From NCBI GenBank assembly GCA_030683005.1, contig JAUXMY010000037.1:1-64000 (forward strand): 64,000 nucleotides of DNA, given 5' to 3'. The notes below the pieces were generated by a model. It searched no databases. It was not told the origin of the DNA and worked only from the letters and a program-made list of their open reading frames with translations. A program made the translations under genes and the position numbers. Origin of the DNA: Caulobacter sp. Lineage in GTDB: Bacteria > Pseudomonadota > Alphaproteobacteria > Caulobacterales > Caulobacteraceae. This document shows positions 43,411-51,880 of this stretch, one piece after another (within the stretch, counting starts at the first letter, position 1; each line of letters starts with the position of its first letter).

Positions 43411-44046
43411 TCAGCGCAGCAGGGTGAAGGCCTTGCCGCCGCTCCAGGGCGCGGGCCTGGGCGCCGGGCCGGCCAGCGCTTCGAAGGCGGCGACGAAGTC
43501 CTCGTCCTTGAGCAGGTCCGGCGACTGGTAGCTGACGAACATCAGGCCGGTGATCAGCGCATCGAGCATGATCACGAACTGCCCCGCCGGCATCGGCAGC
43601 TCGCCGGGCGGCAGGATGCGGGTGAAGCCCTCGGCCATGGCCTGATAGGCCGACGCCTGCTGGGTCGCGGTGCGGGCCCTCGCCTGCGGATTGGTCAGCA
43701 GATAGAGCTGGAAGGCCGCCGCCCCGGCCGCCATCGGCGCGCGCCGCCGGGCTTCCGCCGCCACGGCCAGGCCGAGAATCCGCATCTGGGTGCGGAAGGA
43801 CTCGCCAGGGCGGAAGTCGGCGCTGACCGGCCGCAGCTGGCTGTCGACCACGGCCAGGAACAGCTCCTCGCGACTCCTGAAGTTGCCGTGGAAGGCGCCG
43901 CGGGTCATGCCGGCCCGGGCGCAGATCTCGTCGAGCGAGGCGCGGTCGAAGCCTTTCTCGGCGATGACGCCGGCGGCCGCCTCGATCAGCGCCGCGCGCG
44001 TGCGCTGCCGCTTGTCGCCCTTGGGCGCGCCCTTGCCTGCCGCCAT
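43411..44046 (-). CDS. TetR/AcrR family regulator
   Basis: 211 aa from ATG 44046; an upstream TTG at 44103 is less likely. The TetR domain is RTRAALIEAAAGVIAEKGFDRASLDEICARAGMTRGAFHGNFRSREELFLAVV. The C-terminal domain has AAGAAAFQLYLLTN and FVIMLDALITGLMFVSYQSP. It lies 58 bp after the SLC13 permease gene. The palindrome CCGTAT-n3-ATACGG between them is its likely operator. Confidence 0.92.
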   Translation of the reverse strand: MAAGKGAPKGDKRQRTRAALIEAAAGVIAEKGFDRASLDEICARAGMTRGAFHGNFRSREELFLAVVDSQLRPVSADFRPGESFRTQMRILGLAVAAEARRRAPMAAGAAAFQLYLLTNPQARARTATQQASAYQAMAEGFTRILPPGELPMPAGQFVIMLDALITGLMFVSYQSPDLLKDEDFVAAFEALAGPAPRPAPWSGGKAFTLLR

Positions 44047-44070
44047 TGTCCCGCCCCGTTCGATACCCCG

Positions 44071-44085
44071 CCGTATTTGATACGG
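44071..44085. promoter_or_regulatory. Candidate TetR operator
   Basis: 15-bp palindrome with 6-bp arms CCGTAT / ATACGG around TTG, 25 bp upstream of the TetR ATG. A further GATAC at 44062 gives a partly repeated half-site. Confidence 0.5.
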
Positions 44086-44104
44086 GTTCGGATCAAACGC
44101 CAAG

Positions 44105-45883
44105 TCAGGACAGCGGCCAGACGTAGGCGATCAGCGGCGGGCCGACCAGCAGCACCATCAGGCTGAGCGGCGCGCCCAGCCTTGGGTAGTCGCCGAATCG
44201 ATAGCCGCCGGGGGACATGACCATCGTATTGCACTGGTGGCCGATGGGGGTGAGGAAGTCGCAGGCCGCGCCCACCGCCACCGCCATCAGGAAGGCGTCG
44301 GGCCGAAAGCCCAGCTTGCCGGCCAGGGTGGCGCCGATCGGGGCCATGATCAGCACGGTGGCGGCGTTGTTCAGGAACGGCGTCACGATCATCGCCGCCA
44401 GCATGACCCCGCCGATGGCGACGATGCCCGGCAGGTCGCCGAACGCGCCCGACAGCCAGCCGGCGATCAGATCCGAGCCGCCGGTCCGCTGGATGGCGTC
44501 GCTGACCGGGATCAGGGCGGCGATCAGCACCAGCAGCGCTCCATCCAGCGCGCCGTAGGCCTCGCGCATTCGCAGGCCGCCGATCAGCACGATGATCACC
44601 GCCGCCCCGAAGAAGGCGACGGCCACGGGAACCAGCTGGAACGCGACCAGCACCATGGCCAGGGCCAGCACGACGGCGGGCGCGAAAAGCCGGCGCGGGC
44701 CGCCCAGCCGCACGTTCCGCTCGATCAGCGGCAGGCAGCCCAGGGCCTGCAGCGCGGCGGGGATGTTCCGCTCGCCGCCCTGCAACAACAGGATGTCGCC
44801 GGCCCGGAAACGCAGGCTGCGCAGGTGGTGGGTCATCCGATAGCCGGCCCGGCTGACGCCCAGCAGGTTGACGCCCTGTTCGGTATGGATCTGGGCGCCC
44901 TGGGCCGAACGGCCGATCAGCGGCGAGTCCGGTCCGACCACCGCCTCGACGGCGCGGACCTCCTCGGTCGGCTCCTCCATGGTCACCGGGTGGTCCTTGC
45001 GGGTCAGGGACAGCCTGGCGCGCAGCACGAAGGCGTCGAGCGCCTGCTGCTCGCCTTCCAGCAGCAGGATGTCCCCGGGCCGGACCACGGTATTGGGGTG
45101 GGGCGAGGGCCGCCGTCGCCCGTTCCGCAGCATGCCCATCACCACGGCCCCGCCCTCGGCCATCTCCATCAGCCGGCCGAGCCGCATCTTCTCGAAGCTC
45201 CAGGTTGGCGGGACCTCGGCCTCGGTCAGGTACAGCTTGGCCGACATGGCGGCGTCCAGGTTCAGGGTTCCGGACCGGTCCTTCGGCAGCAGCCGGTAGC
45301 CGAAGGCCAGAAAGACCAGCGACAGCCCGGTGATCACCAGCCCGACGGGGGCGAAATCGTACATCGCGAACGGCTCACCGACGATCTGCTGGCGCACTTC
45401 CGAGACGATGATGTTGGGCGCCGTGCCGACCAGGGTGACCAGCCCGCCGATCATCGCCCCGAACGCCATCGGCATCAGCAGCCGCGACGGCGCCGTGCCG
45501 GTCTTGCGCGCCACCTGCTGGGCGACCGGCAGCATGATGGCCAGGGCGCCGACATTCTTGGTCGCCATCGACAGCAGGGTGACCACGGCGGTCAGCACCG
45601 GGACCTGGCTTCGCTCGGTCTTCAGCAGCGGCAGGATGCGGCGCAGCGCCAGCTCCACGATGCCCGACCGCGCGAAGGCGGCGCTGACGATCAGCGCGCA
45701 GGCGATGATCACCGTGACATCGTTGCGGAAGCCGTCGAACGCCGCCTCGGCCGGAATCACGCCGATCGCCAGGCCGGCCAGCAAGGCGGTGACCGCGACG
45801 AGGTCATAGCGGAACCGTCCCCAGATGAAGGCGACGATGGTCAGTCCCACAAGCCCGAAGGCCAGCCCCTGCTGCAGTGTCAT
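44105..45883 (-). CDS. SLC13 family permease with two TrkA-C domains
   Basis: 592 aa. Five N-terminal helices include the Na+-site motif MATKNVGALAIMLPVAQQVAR and GGLVTLVGTAPNIIVSEV. A cytoplasmic insert of two RCK-C/TrkA-C domains (about 205-390; NTVVRPGDILLLEGEQQAL, RFRAGDILLLQGGERNI) follows. The second membrane half has GGVMLAAMIVTPFLNNAATVLIMAPIG. Such proteins transport sulfate, dicarboxylates or related anions with sodium. The anion is unknown. Confidence 0.9.
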   Translation of the reverse strand: MTLQQGLAFGLVGLTIVAFIWGRFRYDLVAVTALLAGLAIGVIPAEAAFDGFRNDVTVIIACALIVSAAFARSGIVELALRRILPLLKTERSQVPVLTAVVTLLSMATKNVGALAIMLPVAQQVARKTGTAPSRLLMPMAFGAMIGGLVTLVGTAPNIIVSEVRQQIVGEPFAMYDFAPVGLVITGLSLVFLAFGYRLLPKDRSGTLNLDAAMSAKLYLTEAEVPPTWSFEKMRLGRLMEMAEGGAVVMGMLRNGRRRPSPHPNTVVRPGDILLLEGEQQALDAFVLRARLSLTRKDHPVTMEEPTEEVRAVEAVVGPDSPLIGRSAQGAQIHTEQGVNLLGVSRAGYRMTHHLRSLRFRAGDILLLQGGERNIPAALQALGCLPLIERNVRLGGPRRLFAPAVVLALAMVLVAFQLVPVAVAFFGAAVIIVLIGGLRMREAYGALDGALLVLIAALIPVSDAIQRTGGSDLIAGWLSGAFGDLPGIVAIGGVMLAAMIVTPFLNNAATVLIMAPIGATLAGKLGFRPDAFLMAVAVGAACDFLTPIGHQCNTMVMSPGGYRFGDYPRLGAPLSLMVLLVGPPLIAYVWPLS

Positions 45884-45973
45884 GGCGCTCCCCGACGTTC
45901 GGGGGCGGAACGCCGGGGCGCGACTTTGGCTGCGTTGAGCCCGTCAGAGAGGCTCCGCGGCGGCGCCGACTGT

Positions 45974-45990
45974 CCCCGGCGGGGTTTTTT
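45974..45990 (+). terminator. Weak stem followed by T6, just before dusA
   Basis: CCCC-GGC-GGGG then TTTTTT at 45985-45990, 20 bp upstream of the dusA ATG. There is no rightward gene immediately upstream, so it may be a leader element or chance. The stem is only four pairs. Confidence 0.3.
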
Positions 45991-46009
45991 CTGTAAGGGC
46001 GGGCCCGAC

Positions 46010-47011
46010 ATGACCCGCCCGCCTCACACCCTTTCGGTCGCGCCGATGATGGACTGGACCGACCGGCACTGTCGGGCGTTCCACCGCGTCCTGACGCGCC
46101 GGGCGCTGCTCTATACGGAGATGGTCACGACCGGCGCGGTGATCCACGGCGACCGGGAGCGGCTGCTGGGCTTTGACGCGGTCGAGCATCCGGTGGCGCT
46201 GCAGCTGGGCGGGTCGGAGCCGGCGGACCTGGCCGCATCGGCGAAGATCGGCGAGGATCTGGGCTACGACGAGATCAACCTGAATGTCGGCTGCCCGTCG
46301 GACCGGGTGCAGAGCGGCCGCTTCGGCGCCTGCCTGATGCGCGAGCCGGCGCTGGTCGCCGACGGCATGGCGGCGATGATCGACGCGGTGAAGGTTCCGG
46401 TGACCGTCAAATGCCGCATCGGGGTCGATGATCAGGACCCGGAGCAGAGCCTGTTCGAGCTGGTCGACCTGTCGGCGAAGGTCGGGGTGAGCACCTTCAT
46501 CGTCCATGCCCGCAAGGCCTGGCTGCAGGGGCTGTCGCCCAAGGAGAACCGCGACATCCCGCCGCTCGACTATCCGCTGGTCCACCGCCTCAAGCGCGAA
46601 CGGCCCGCGCTGACCATCATCCTCAACGGCGGCGTGCCGGACCTGGACGCGGCGCAGGCGCACATCGCCGACGGCGTCGACGGCGTCATGCTCGGCCGCG
46701 CGGCCTATCACGAGCCCGGCCTGCTGGGGCAGGTCGACCGCCGCCTGTTCGGTGAGACGGTGGCCGACGTCGATCCGTTCACGGCGGTGGAGGCCTACAA
46801 GCCGTACCTGTCGGCGCGCCTTGCCGAGGGCTGGCGGCTGGCCGCGATGACCCGACACATGCTGGGCCTGTTCCACGCCATGCCGGGCGGCCGGATCTGG
46901 CGACGCGTGCTGACGGTCGAGGGCAACAGGCCGGGGGCCGGGCTGGAGGTCGTCGACGCGGCGTTGGGCGCGGTGCGCGAGGCGTTCGAGCGCAAGCGGG
47001 ACGCGGCTTAG
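46010..47011 (+). CDS. dusA: tRNA-dihydrouridine(20/20a) synthase
   Basis: 333 aa. It reduces uridine-20/20a in the tRNA D loop with FMN and NADPH. The TIM-barrel start is LSVAPMMDWTDRHCR, then LYTEMVTTGAVIHGD, NLNVGCPSDRVQSGRFGACLM (catalytic Cys108), KCRIGVDD, FIVHARKAWLQGLSPKENR, LNGGV and VDGVMLGRAAY. These identify the DusA branch. Its stop codon overlaps the convergent protease gene by 4 nt. Confidence 0.96.
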   Translation: MTRPPHTLSVAPMMDWTDRHCRAFHRVLTRRALLYTEMVTTGAVIHGDRERLLGFDAVEHPVALQLGGSEPADLAASAKIGEDLGYDEINLNVGCPSDRVQSGRFGACLMREPALVADGMAAMIDAVKVPVTVKCRIGVDDQDPEQSLFELVDLSAKVGVSTFIVHARKAWLQGLSPKENRDIPPLDYPLVHRLKRERPALTIILNGGVPDLDAAQAHIADGVDGVMLGRAAYHEPGLLGQVDRRLFGETVADVDPFTAVEAYKPYLSARLAEGWRLAAMTRHMLGLFHAMPGGRIWRRVLTVEGNRPGAGLEVVDAALGAVREAFERKRDAA

Positions 47012-47520
47012 GGCTTCAGGATCAGCGACGTCCGCGTCGCCTCGAAGGACTGCAGCTTGCCCAGGTAGCTCATGCCGAGCAGAGAGGTGTGCAGGCCGCG
47101 CTCAAGGATCAGGGCGTCGACATTGTCCACCCGCGCTCCGGCGATGGAGATCGAGCGCAGCTGCACGGCGGCAGCCTTTACCCTGCCCTCGGCGGTAATG
47201 ACCTCATGGCGGTAGTCGAGCCCGGCCGGGTTGTAGCCCAGGCGCCGGGCGTCGTCGGCGGTCAGGGCCACGGCGGTGGCGCCGGTGTCGACCAGGAAGC
47301 GGACCGCCTTGCCGTCGACCATGGCCTCGGCCCAGTAATGGCCGTCGGCGCTCTTGGTGACCTGGGCGGTCCTCGCCACGGGCGTCGGAGCGCTGATCGC
47401 CGCCTCGGCCAGCAGCACCGGCGTGGCCGCCTGGGCGCCGTTATCCAGGCTGGCGATCGTGCGGGCGGCCCCGATGGCCGACAACGCCGCGATACAGCCG
47501 ATCGCCAGCACCCTGATCAT
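47008..47520 (-). CDS. Retropepsin-like aspartic protease (TIGR02281 type)
   Basis: 170 aa from ATG 47520 (GGAG upstream). A signal-anchor helix (1-20) is followed by a clan AA domain with the active-site motif FLVDTGATAVALT and the later SLLGMSYLGKL. YWAEAMVDGKAVRF begins the fold. Homologues are periplasm-facing membrane proteins with one active-site motif, so activity would require a dimer. Function is unproven. Confidence 0.88.
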   Translation of the reverse strand: MIRVLAIGCIAALSAIGAARTIASLDNGAQAATPVLLAEAAISAPTPVARTAQVTKSADGHYWAEAMVDGKAVRFLVDTGATAVALTADDARRLGYNPAGLDYRHEVITAEGRVKAAAVQLRSISIAGARVDNVDALILERGLHTSLLGMSYLGKLQSFEATRTSLILKP

Positions 47521-47642
47521 GACAGACACTCCGCCTTCTGGCTTTGCCGGAGGGCGCCAGGCGCCCCTTCGACGCACACAGTAGGCGCGGCGGGGTTTGC
47601 AACGCGTGAATGGGGGTAAGGGTTGGGTGGGGCGAGTGTCAT

Positions 47643-47761
47643 TGCGTGGTTCGCGACGCCGGCCCGAGGGCCGGCTCCTCACCATGACGATCTCAGTGGA
47701 GCTCACCAACGTTCGTCATCCTGAGGAGCGAGCTCTTTGGCGAGCGTCACGAAGGACGCAC
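47643..47761. repeat. Dispersed inverted-repeat element, family A copy 5
   Basis: TGCGTGGTTCGCGACGCCGG ... CTCCTCACCATGACGA, a spacer, then TTCGTCATCCTGAGGAGCG ... GAGCGTCACGAAGGACGCA. Its last base touches the DUF1289 stop codon. Confidence 0.88.
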
Positions 47762-47976
47762 TACGCCAGCCCGAGCTTCTCCGGCCGGATCCTCGAGCGC
47801 CGTTCCGGCAGCTCCGCCATCAGCCGCGCGCGCTCATCCTCGGGCAGGCGGGCCCAGCCGGCGATCTCCATCAGGGTGCGGTAGCAGCCAAGGCACAGGC
47901 TGCTCTCGGCATCGACGATACAGACCTTGATGCAGGGCGTGGCGATGGCCTTCGGCGGCGCGGCGGGCAGGGTCAA
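47761..47976 (-). CDS. DUF1289 small Cys-rich protein
   Basis: 71 aa starting with TTG 47976, which overlaps the thioesterase stop (TTGA). The family core is ATPCIKVCIVDAESSLC and LGCYRTLMEIAGWARLPEDE, with four cysteines in CxxxC...CxxC spacing that suggest a bound metal or Fe-S site. Function unknown; common as a downstream partner in Alphaproteobacteria. Confidence 0.85.
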   Translation of the reverse strand: MTLPAAPPKAIATPCIKVCIVDAESSLCLGCYRTLMEIAGWARLPEDERARLMAELPERRSRIRPEKLGLA

Positions 47977-48431
47977 CGCGAGGCTCCGTCCGGGATGGCG
48001 TAGGCGACCGTGGCCTTGGCGGCGGCGCGCTCTCGGCCCTCGGTCCACATCAGCACATCGCAGGTTCCGATCCGGCGGCCGAGTCGCAGCATCGTCGCCT
48101 CGGCGTGCAGGTCGCCCGGCGCGCAGGGCCTCAGGAAGTGGATGGTCAGGCTGGTGGTCACGGCCATGGCCACCTCGCCGATGTGGGCCAGCACCAGCGC
48201 ATAGGCGGCGGTGTCGGCCATGGTCATCAGCGTCGGGCCCGAAATCACGCCGCCGGGCCGCAGGTTGCGGCTGGCCATGGCCTGGACCAGTTCGACCCGC
48301 CCGGGGGCCACGGTCGTGACCCGGGGCATCGCCGCCGGGTCGGCCTCCGGAAAGGCGCGCGCCAGGAAATCGTTCAGGGCCGCCGCGTCCAGGCGCGGGG
48401 TCGTCTCACCGGTCGCGGCGGGGCTGGTCAT
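47973..48431 (-). CDS. PaaI-like hotdog thioesterase
   Basis: 152 aa. A single hotdog fold with NLRPGGVISGPTLMTMADTAAYALVLA (the helix carrying the usual acidic/catalytic Asp), VTTSLTIHFLRPCAPGDLHAEA and RIGTCDVLMWTEGRERAAAKATVAYAI. It would hydrolyse an acyl- or aryl-CoA; the substrate is unknown. It is translationally coupled to the DUF1289 gene. Confidence 0.88.
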   Translation of the reverse strand: MTSPAATGETTPRLDAAALNDFLARAFPEADPAAMPRVTTVAPGRVELVQAMASRNLRPGGVISGPTLMTMADTAAYALVLAHIGEVAMAVTTSLTIHFLRPCAPGDLHAEATMLRLGRRIGTCDVLMWTEGRERAAAKATVAYAIPDGASR

Positions 48432-48511
48432 CGTTTCAGCATCGCGACCCGCGGCCGACGTTTCAAGCCTTACCGGAAGGTCATGTTTTCGTCATGGTTT
48501 CCCCATGACCA

Positions 48512-48525
48512 TTACAGTTCTGTAA
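48512..48525. promoter_or_regulatory. Perfect 14-bp palindrome in an A+T-rich promoter region
   Basis: TTACAG-TT-CTGTAA, about 108 bp upstream of the secreted protein gene at 48634 and within the unusually A+T-rich 48480-48600 stretch. GGTCATG/CATGACC arms surround 48480-48510. Likely a regulator site. Confidence 0.45.
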
Positions 48526-48633
48526 GATATGAACGCTATGTAATTATTAGAGTCTGTCAGGTATTTAATTTGTGAATACAGGTCGCATGCAGCATTCTGA
48601 TCTCGCACCAATCAGGGAGATGGAGCGACCCCC

Positions 48634-48969
48634 ATGCGTATCATCACTGCCGCCATTATCGCCGCGACCGCCGTTTCCGGCCTCACCGCCACCGCCGCCA
48701 CCGCCGCCACCGCCGCCTTCGCCGCCGAGGGTCGCCTCAGCGACTCGCAGCTCATCAAGGCCTACCGATGCGCCGGCCTGGCCGGTGCGGACGCTGACAA
48801 GTTCAACGCCGTCATCAAGGCCAACAAGCGCGGCCGCGCCGACTTCGTCCTCGACAAGGCGCTGAACGCCCGCAACGACGCCGCCCGCCAGGTGCGTTCC
48901 GCCCGCGAAGGCGGCAAGGCCGAGATCGCGGCCGAACTGGCCGGGGTTTGCGCGGCCCTGGTCGCCTGA
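48634..48969 (+). CDS. Small secreted protein, unknown function
   Basis: 111 aa. GGAG lies upstream of the ATG. Signal peptide 1-31 (TATAATAATAAFAAEG). The mature part is helical and basic (SDSQLIKAYRCAGLAGADADKFNAVIKANKRGRADFVLDKAL, with Cys at 46 and near the C-terminus). It is followed by a strong terminator and preceded by an A+T-rich promoter region, which suggests an independently and perhaps highly expressed gene. Confidence 0.75.
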   Translation: MRIITAAIIAATAVSGLTATAATAATAAFAAEGRLSDSQLIKAYRCAGLAGADADKFNAVIKANKRGRADFVLDKALNARNDAARQVRSAREGGKAEIAAELAGVCAALVA

Positions 48970-49008
48970 CCCGCCACCCTCACTACTGATCGAGCACCCA
49001 GTAGCCTT

Positions 49009-49044
49009 GACGCCTCGTCCCCCGGGACGGGGCGTCCTTTTTTT
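49009..49044 (+). terminator. Strong intrinsic terminator
   Basis: Stem GACGCCTCGTCCC / GGGACGGGGCGTC with a tight loop (one mismatch), then CTTTTTTT, 40 bp after the secreted protein gene. Confidence 0.92.
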
Positions 49045-49175
49045 GCCCGGAACCCTTGCCGGTGAGGCTGACAGCTTTACGTTGACGCTCGCGTCATCTT
49101 TCCAAACAACTGTTCGGTCGCTATGGTCGCGCCGACTTTGAACGGCCCCTTCAGAGGCCGCGCCGGGAGCCCTAC

Positions 49176-50378
49176 ATGAACCTCGAATTCTCCGCCGAAG
49201 ACAACGCGTTCCGCGCGGAGGTCCGCGCCTTCATCGAGCAGAACTACCCCGAACAGCTGCGGGGCAAGCAGGACGACGGGGACGACCTGACCAAGGAAGA
49301 CTACCTGTCCTGGCACAAGGTCCTGGCCAGGAAGGGCTGGGTCGCGCCGTCGTGGCCGGAAGCCCTGGGCGGCACCAACTGGACATCGACCCAGAAGTAC
49401 ATCTGGTCCGAGGAACTGGCCCGCGCCGACGCGCTGCCGGTGCTGCCGTTCGGCGTCGTGATGGTCGCCCCGGTGATCTACACCTTCGGCACGCCCGAGC
49501 AGAAGGAACGCTTCCTGCCGAAGATCTACAACGGCGAGGAATGGTGGTGCCAGGGCTACAGCGAGCCGGGCGCCGGCTCCGACCTGGCCAGTCTCAAGAC
49601 GAAGGCCGAGCGCTTCACCGGCGACGACGGCAAGGAATACTACCTGGTCAACGGCCAGAAGACCTGGACCACCCTGGCCCAGCACGCCGACTGGGGCTTC
49701 TTCCTGGTCCGCACGGACCCGACCGCCAAGATCCAGGAGGGCATCTCCTTCCTGCTCATCGACATGAAGAGCCCGGGCATCGAGGTCCGCCGCATCACGA
49801 CCCTCGAAGGCGGCCACGAGGTCAATGAGGTCTGGCTCGAGAACGTCAAGGTGCCGGTCGAGAACCGCGTATTCGAGGAGAACAAGGGCTGGACCTGCGC
49901 CAAGTTCCTGCTCGCCCACGAGCGCAGCGGCATCGCCGGCGTCGCCCGTTCCAAGCGCGGCGTCGAGAAGATTCGCGAGATGGCCGCCGTTGAACTGAAT
50001 GACGACGGCACGCCGCTGATCCAGGACGCGTCCTTCAAGCGCAAGGTCGCCGAGCTGGAGATCGACCTGACGGCGCTGGAGTTCACCGAACTGCGCACCC
50101 TGGCCGGCGAAGCCTCCGGCAAGGGCCCCGGCCCGGAATCCTCGCTGCTCAAGATCAAGGGCACCGAGATCCAGCAGCGGCTGACCGAGCTGGCGCTGGA
50201 AGCCTCCGGCCACTACAGCTCGCCCTACCTGCGCGACGCCGGCGACAACGCCCGCATCGGCCCCGACTACGCCGTGGGCCGCGCCGGCGCCTACTTCAAC
50301 ACCCGCAAGACCTCGATCTACGGCGGGTCCAACGAGATCCAGCGCAACATCATCGCCAAGATGGTGCTGGGCCTCTAG
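49176..50378 (+). CDS. Acyl-CoA dehydrogenase
   Basis: 400 aa. FAD and substrate motifs: WCQGYSEPGAGSDLASL, VNGQKTWTTLAQHADWGFFLVRT, LIDMKSPGIEVRRI and the C-terminal GGSNEIQRNIIAKMVLGL. The N-terminal segment FSAEDNAFRAEVRAFIEQNYP is that of ACADs acting on bulky substrates. It introduces the alpha-beta double bond in beta-oxidation. A second ACAD gene follows 180 bp downstream on the same strand, separated by a repeat element. Confidence 0.93.
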   Translation: MNLEFSAEDNAFRAEVRAFIEQNYPEQLRGKQDDGDDLTKEDYLSWHKVLARKGWVAPSWPEALGGTNWTSTQKYIWSEELARADALPVLPFGVVMVAPVIYTFGTPEQKERFLPKIYNGEEWWCQGYSEPGAGSDLASLKTKAERFTGDDGKEYYLVNGQKTWTTLAQHADWGFFLVRTDPTAKIQEGISFLLIDMKSPGIEVRRITTLEGGHEVNEVWLENVKVPVENRVFEENKGWTCAKFLLAHERSGIAGVARSKRGVEKIREMAAVELNDDGTPLIQDASFKRKVAELEIDLTALEFTELRTLAGEASGKGPGPESSLLKIKGTEIQQRLTELALEASGHYSSPYLRDAGDNARIGPDYAVGRAGAYFNTRKTSIYGGSNEIQRNIIAKMVLGL

Positions 50379-50401
50379 TCACGGAAAAGGCGCTCCCGCC
50401 C

Positions 50402-50511
50402 CGCGTCCTTCGAAACGCGCCCTTGCGGGCGCTGCTCAGGATGACAAAGGTGGGAGCGCTTCTGAATTAGTCATCCTGAGCAGGTCGCGAAGCGGCCGTG
50501 TCGAAGGACGC
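50402..50511. repeat. Dispersed inverted-repeat element, family A copy 6
   Basis: GCGTCCTTCGAAACGCGC ... GCTGCTCAGGATGAC, then AGTCATCCTGAGCAGG ... CGTGTCGAAGGACGCA. The GCTGCTCAGG subtype, lying between two acyl-CoA dehydrogenase genes. Confidence 0.88.
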
Positions 50512-50561
50512 ACAACGACCCAACGCCCCCCTAGAGGGGTTGAAAGACGAGGACCGCCAGG

Positions 50562-51704
50562 ATGGATTTCAACTTCACCGAAGAACAGTCGATGCTGCGC
50601 GACACGGTCGCCAGCTACCTCCAGGACAACTACGACTTCGACAAGCGCCGCAAGGCGATCTCGTCGGACGCCGGCCGTGATCCGGCCGTCTGGTCGGCCT
50701 TCGCCAACGAGCTGGGCATCCTGGGCGCGCCGTTCTCGGAAGAGCTGGGCGGCCTTGGCGGCGACGCCATCGAAAACATGATCGTCATGGAAGAGTTCGG
50801 CAAGGCGCTGGTCGTCGAGCCCTACCTCGGCACCGTGGTGATCGGCGGCGGCTTCCTGAAGCACAGCGGCCACGCCGGCGCGGCCGACCTGATCGGCGGC
50901 ATCATCGGCGGCGAGACCATCTTCGCCTTCGCCTACGCCGAGCCGCAGGCCCGCTACACCTGGCACGACCTGAAGACCACGGCCAAGAAGGACGGCGCCG
51001 GCTACGTGATCAACGGCCACAAGGCCGTGGTCGTCGGCGCCCCCTGGGCCACGCACCTGATCGTCACCGCCCGCACCGGCGGCGGCCAGCGCGAGGAGAG
51101 CGGCGTCTCGGTGTTCATCGTCGAGAAGAACGCCAAGGGCGTAACCACCCGCGACTACCCCACCGTCGACGGCCAGCGCGCCTCGGAAGTCTATTTCGAG
51201 AACGTCTCGGTCGGCGCCGACGCCCTGATCGGCCAGGAGGGCGCCGCCCTGCCGCTGGTCAACAAGGTCATCGACGAAGCCACCGCCGCCCTGTGCGCCG
51301 AGGCCGTCGGCGCCATGCGCCAGCTGCATACCGGCACGCTCGAGTACGCCAAGCAGCGCAAGCAGTTCGGCACCGCCATCGCCAACTTCCAGGTGCTGCA
51401 GCACCGCATGGTCGACATGTTCATGAACGTCGAGCAGTCGGTCTCGATGACCTACATGGCCACCATCAAGGTCACCGACGACGCCGAGCGCGCCAAAGCC
51501 GTCTCCGCCGCCAAGGTGCAGATCGGCAAGGCCTGCAAGTTCGTCGGCCAGAACGCCATCCAGATCCACGGCGGCATGGGCATGACCGACGAACTGGCCA
51601 TCGGCCACTACTTCAAGCGCGCCACGATGATCGAGGGCCTGTTCGGCTCGGTCGACCATCACCTGCGCCGCTACGAGACCCTGTCCTTCGGCAAGGCGGC
51701 CTAA
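50562..51704 (+). CDS. Acyl-CoA dehydrogenase (second of an adjacent pair)
   Basis: 380 aa. MDFNFTEEQSMLRDTVASYL, GILGAPFSEELGGLGGDAIENMIVMEEFGKAL, FAFAYAEPQARYTW, AIANFQVLQHRMVDMFM and HGGMGMTDELAIGHYFKRA are ACAD motifs. The FAD loop is degenerate compared with the upstream paralogue (AYAEPQARYTWHDL instead of SEPGAGSD). Adjacent unlike ACADs in actinobacteria and proteobacteria often form alpha2-beta2 enzymes in steroid side-chain breakdown. That is a possibility here, not shown. Confidence 0.92.
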   Translation: MDFNFTEEQSMLRDTVASYLQDNYDFDKRRKAISSDAGRDPAVWSAFANELGILGAPFSEELGGLGGDAIENMIVMEEFGKALVVEPYLGTVVIGGGFLKHSGHAGAADLIGGIIGGETIFAFAYAEPQARYTWHDLKTTAKKDGAGYVINGHKAVVVGAPWATHLIVTARTGGGQREESGVSVFIVEKNAKGVTTRDYPTVDGQRASEVYFENVSVGADALIGQEGAALPLVNKVIDEATAALCAEAVGAMRQLHTGTLEYAKQRKQFGTAIANFQVLQHRMVDMFMNVEQSVSMTYMATIKVTDDAERAKAVSAAKVQIGKACKFVGQNAIQIHGGMGMTDELAIGHYFKRATMIEGLFGSVDHHLRRYETLSFGKAA

Positions 51705-51730
51705 GTCGCCACCGGACAGGACTGCCTGGG

Positions 51731-51759
51731 AGGCGGGGTCGCAAGACCCCGCCTTTTTC
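51731..51759 (+). terminator. Intrinsic terminator after the acyl-CoA dehydrogenase pair
   Basis: Perfect 10-bp stem AGGCGGGGTC / GACCCCGCCT with loop GCAA and TTTTT following. Confidence 0.92.
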
Positions 51760-51880
51760 TTTGGTCGGGGCAGGGCGTGCGGCGTCGGCGCCGGATTCAG
51801 CGCCCGGCCATGACGCGCGCGGCGCCAGGCAACCCTGTCGGGTTTCAGACGTTGTGGCCCCGCCACGAAAGAACGAACCC

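Noticed and set aside
44237..45900. Long rightward frame leading into dusA
   Set aside because: The upstream part is antisense to the SLC13 permease. DusA similarity begins only at the ATG at 46010.
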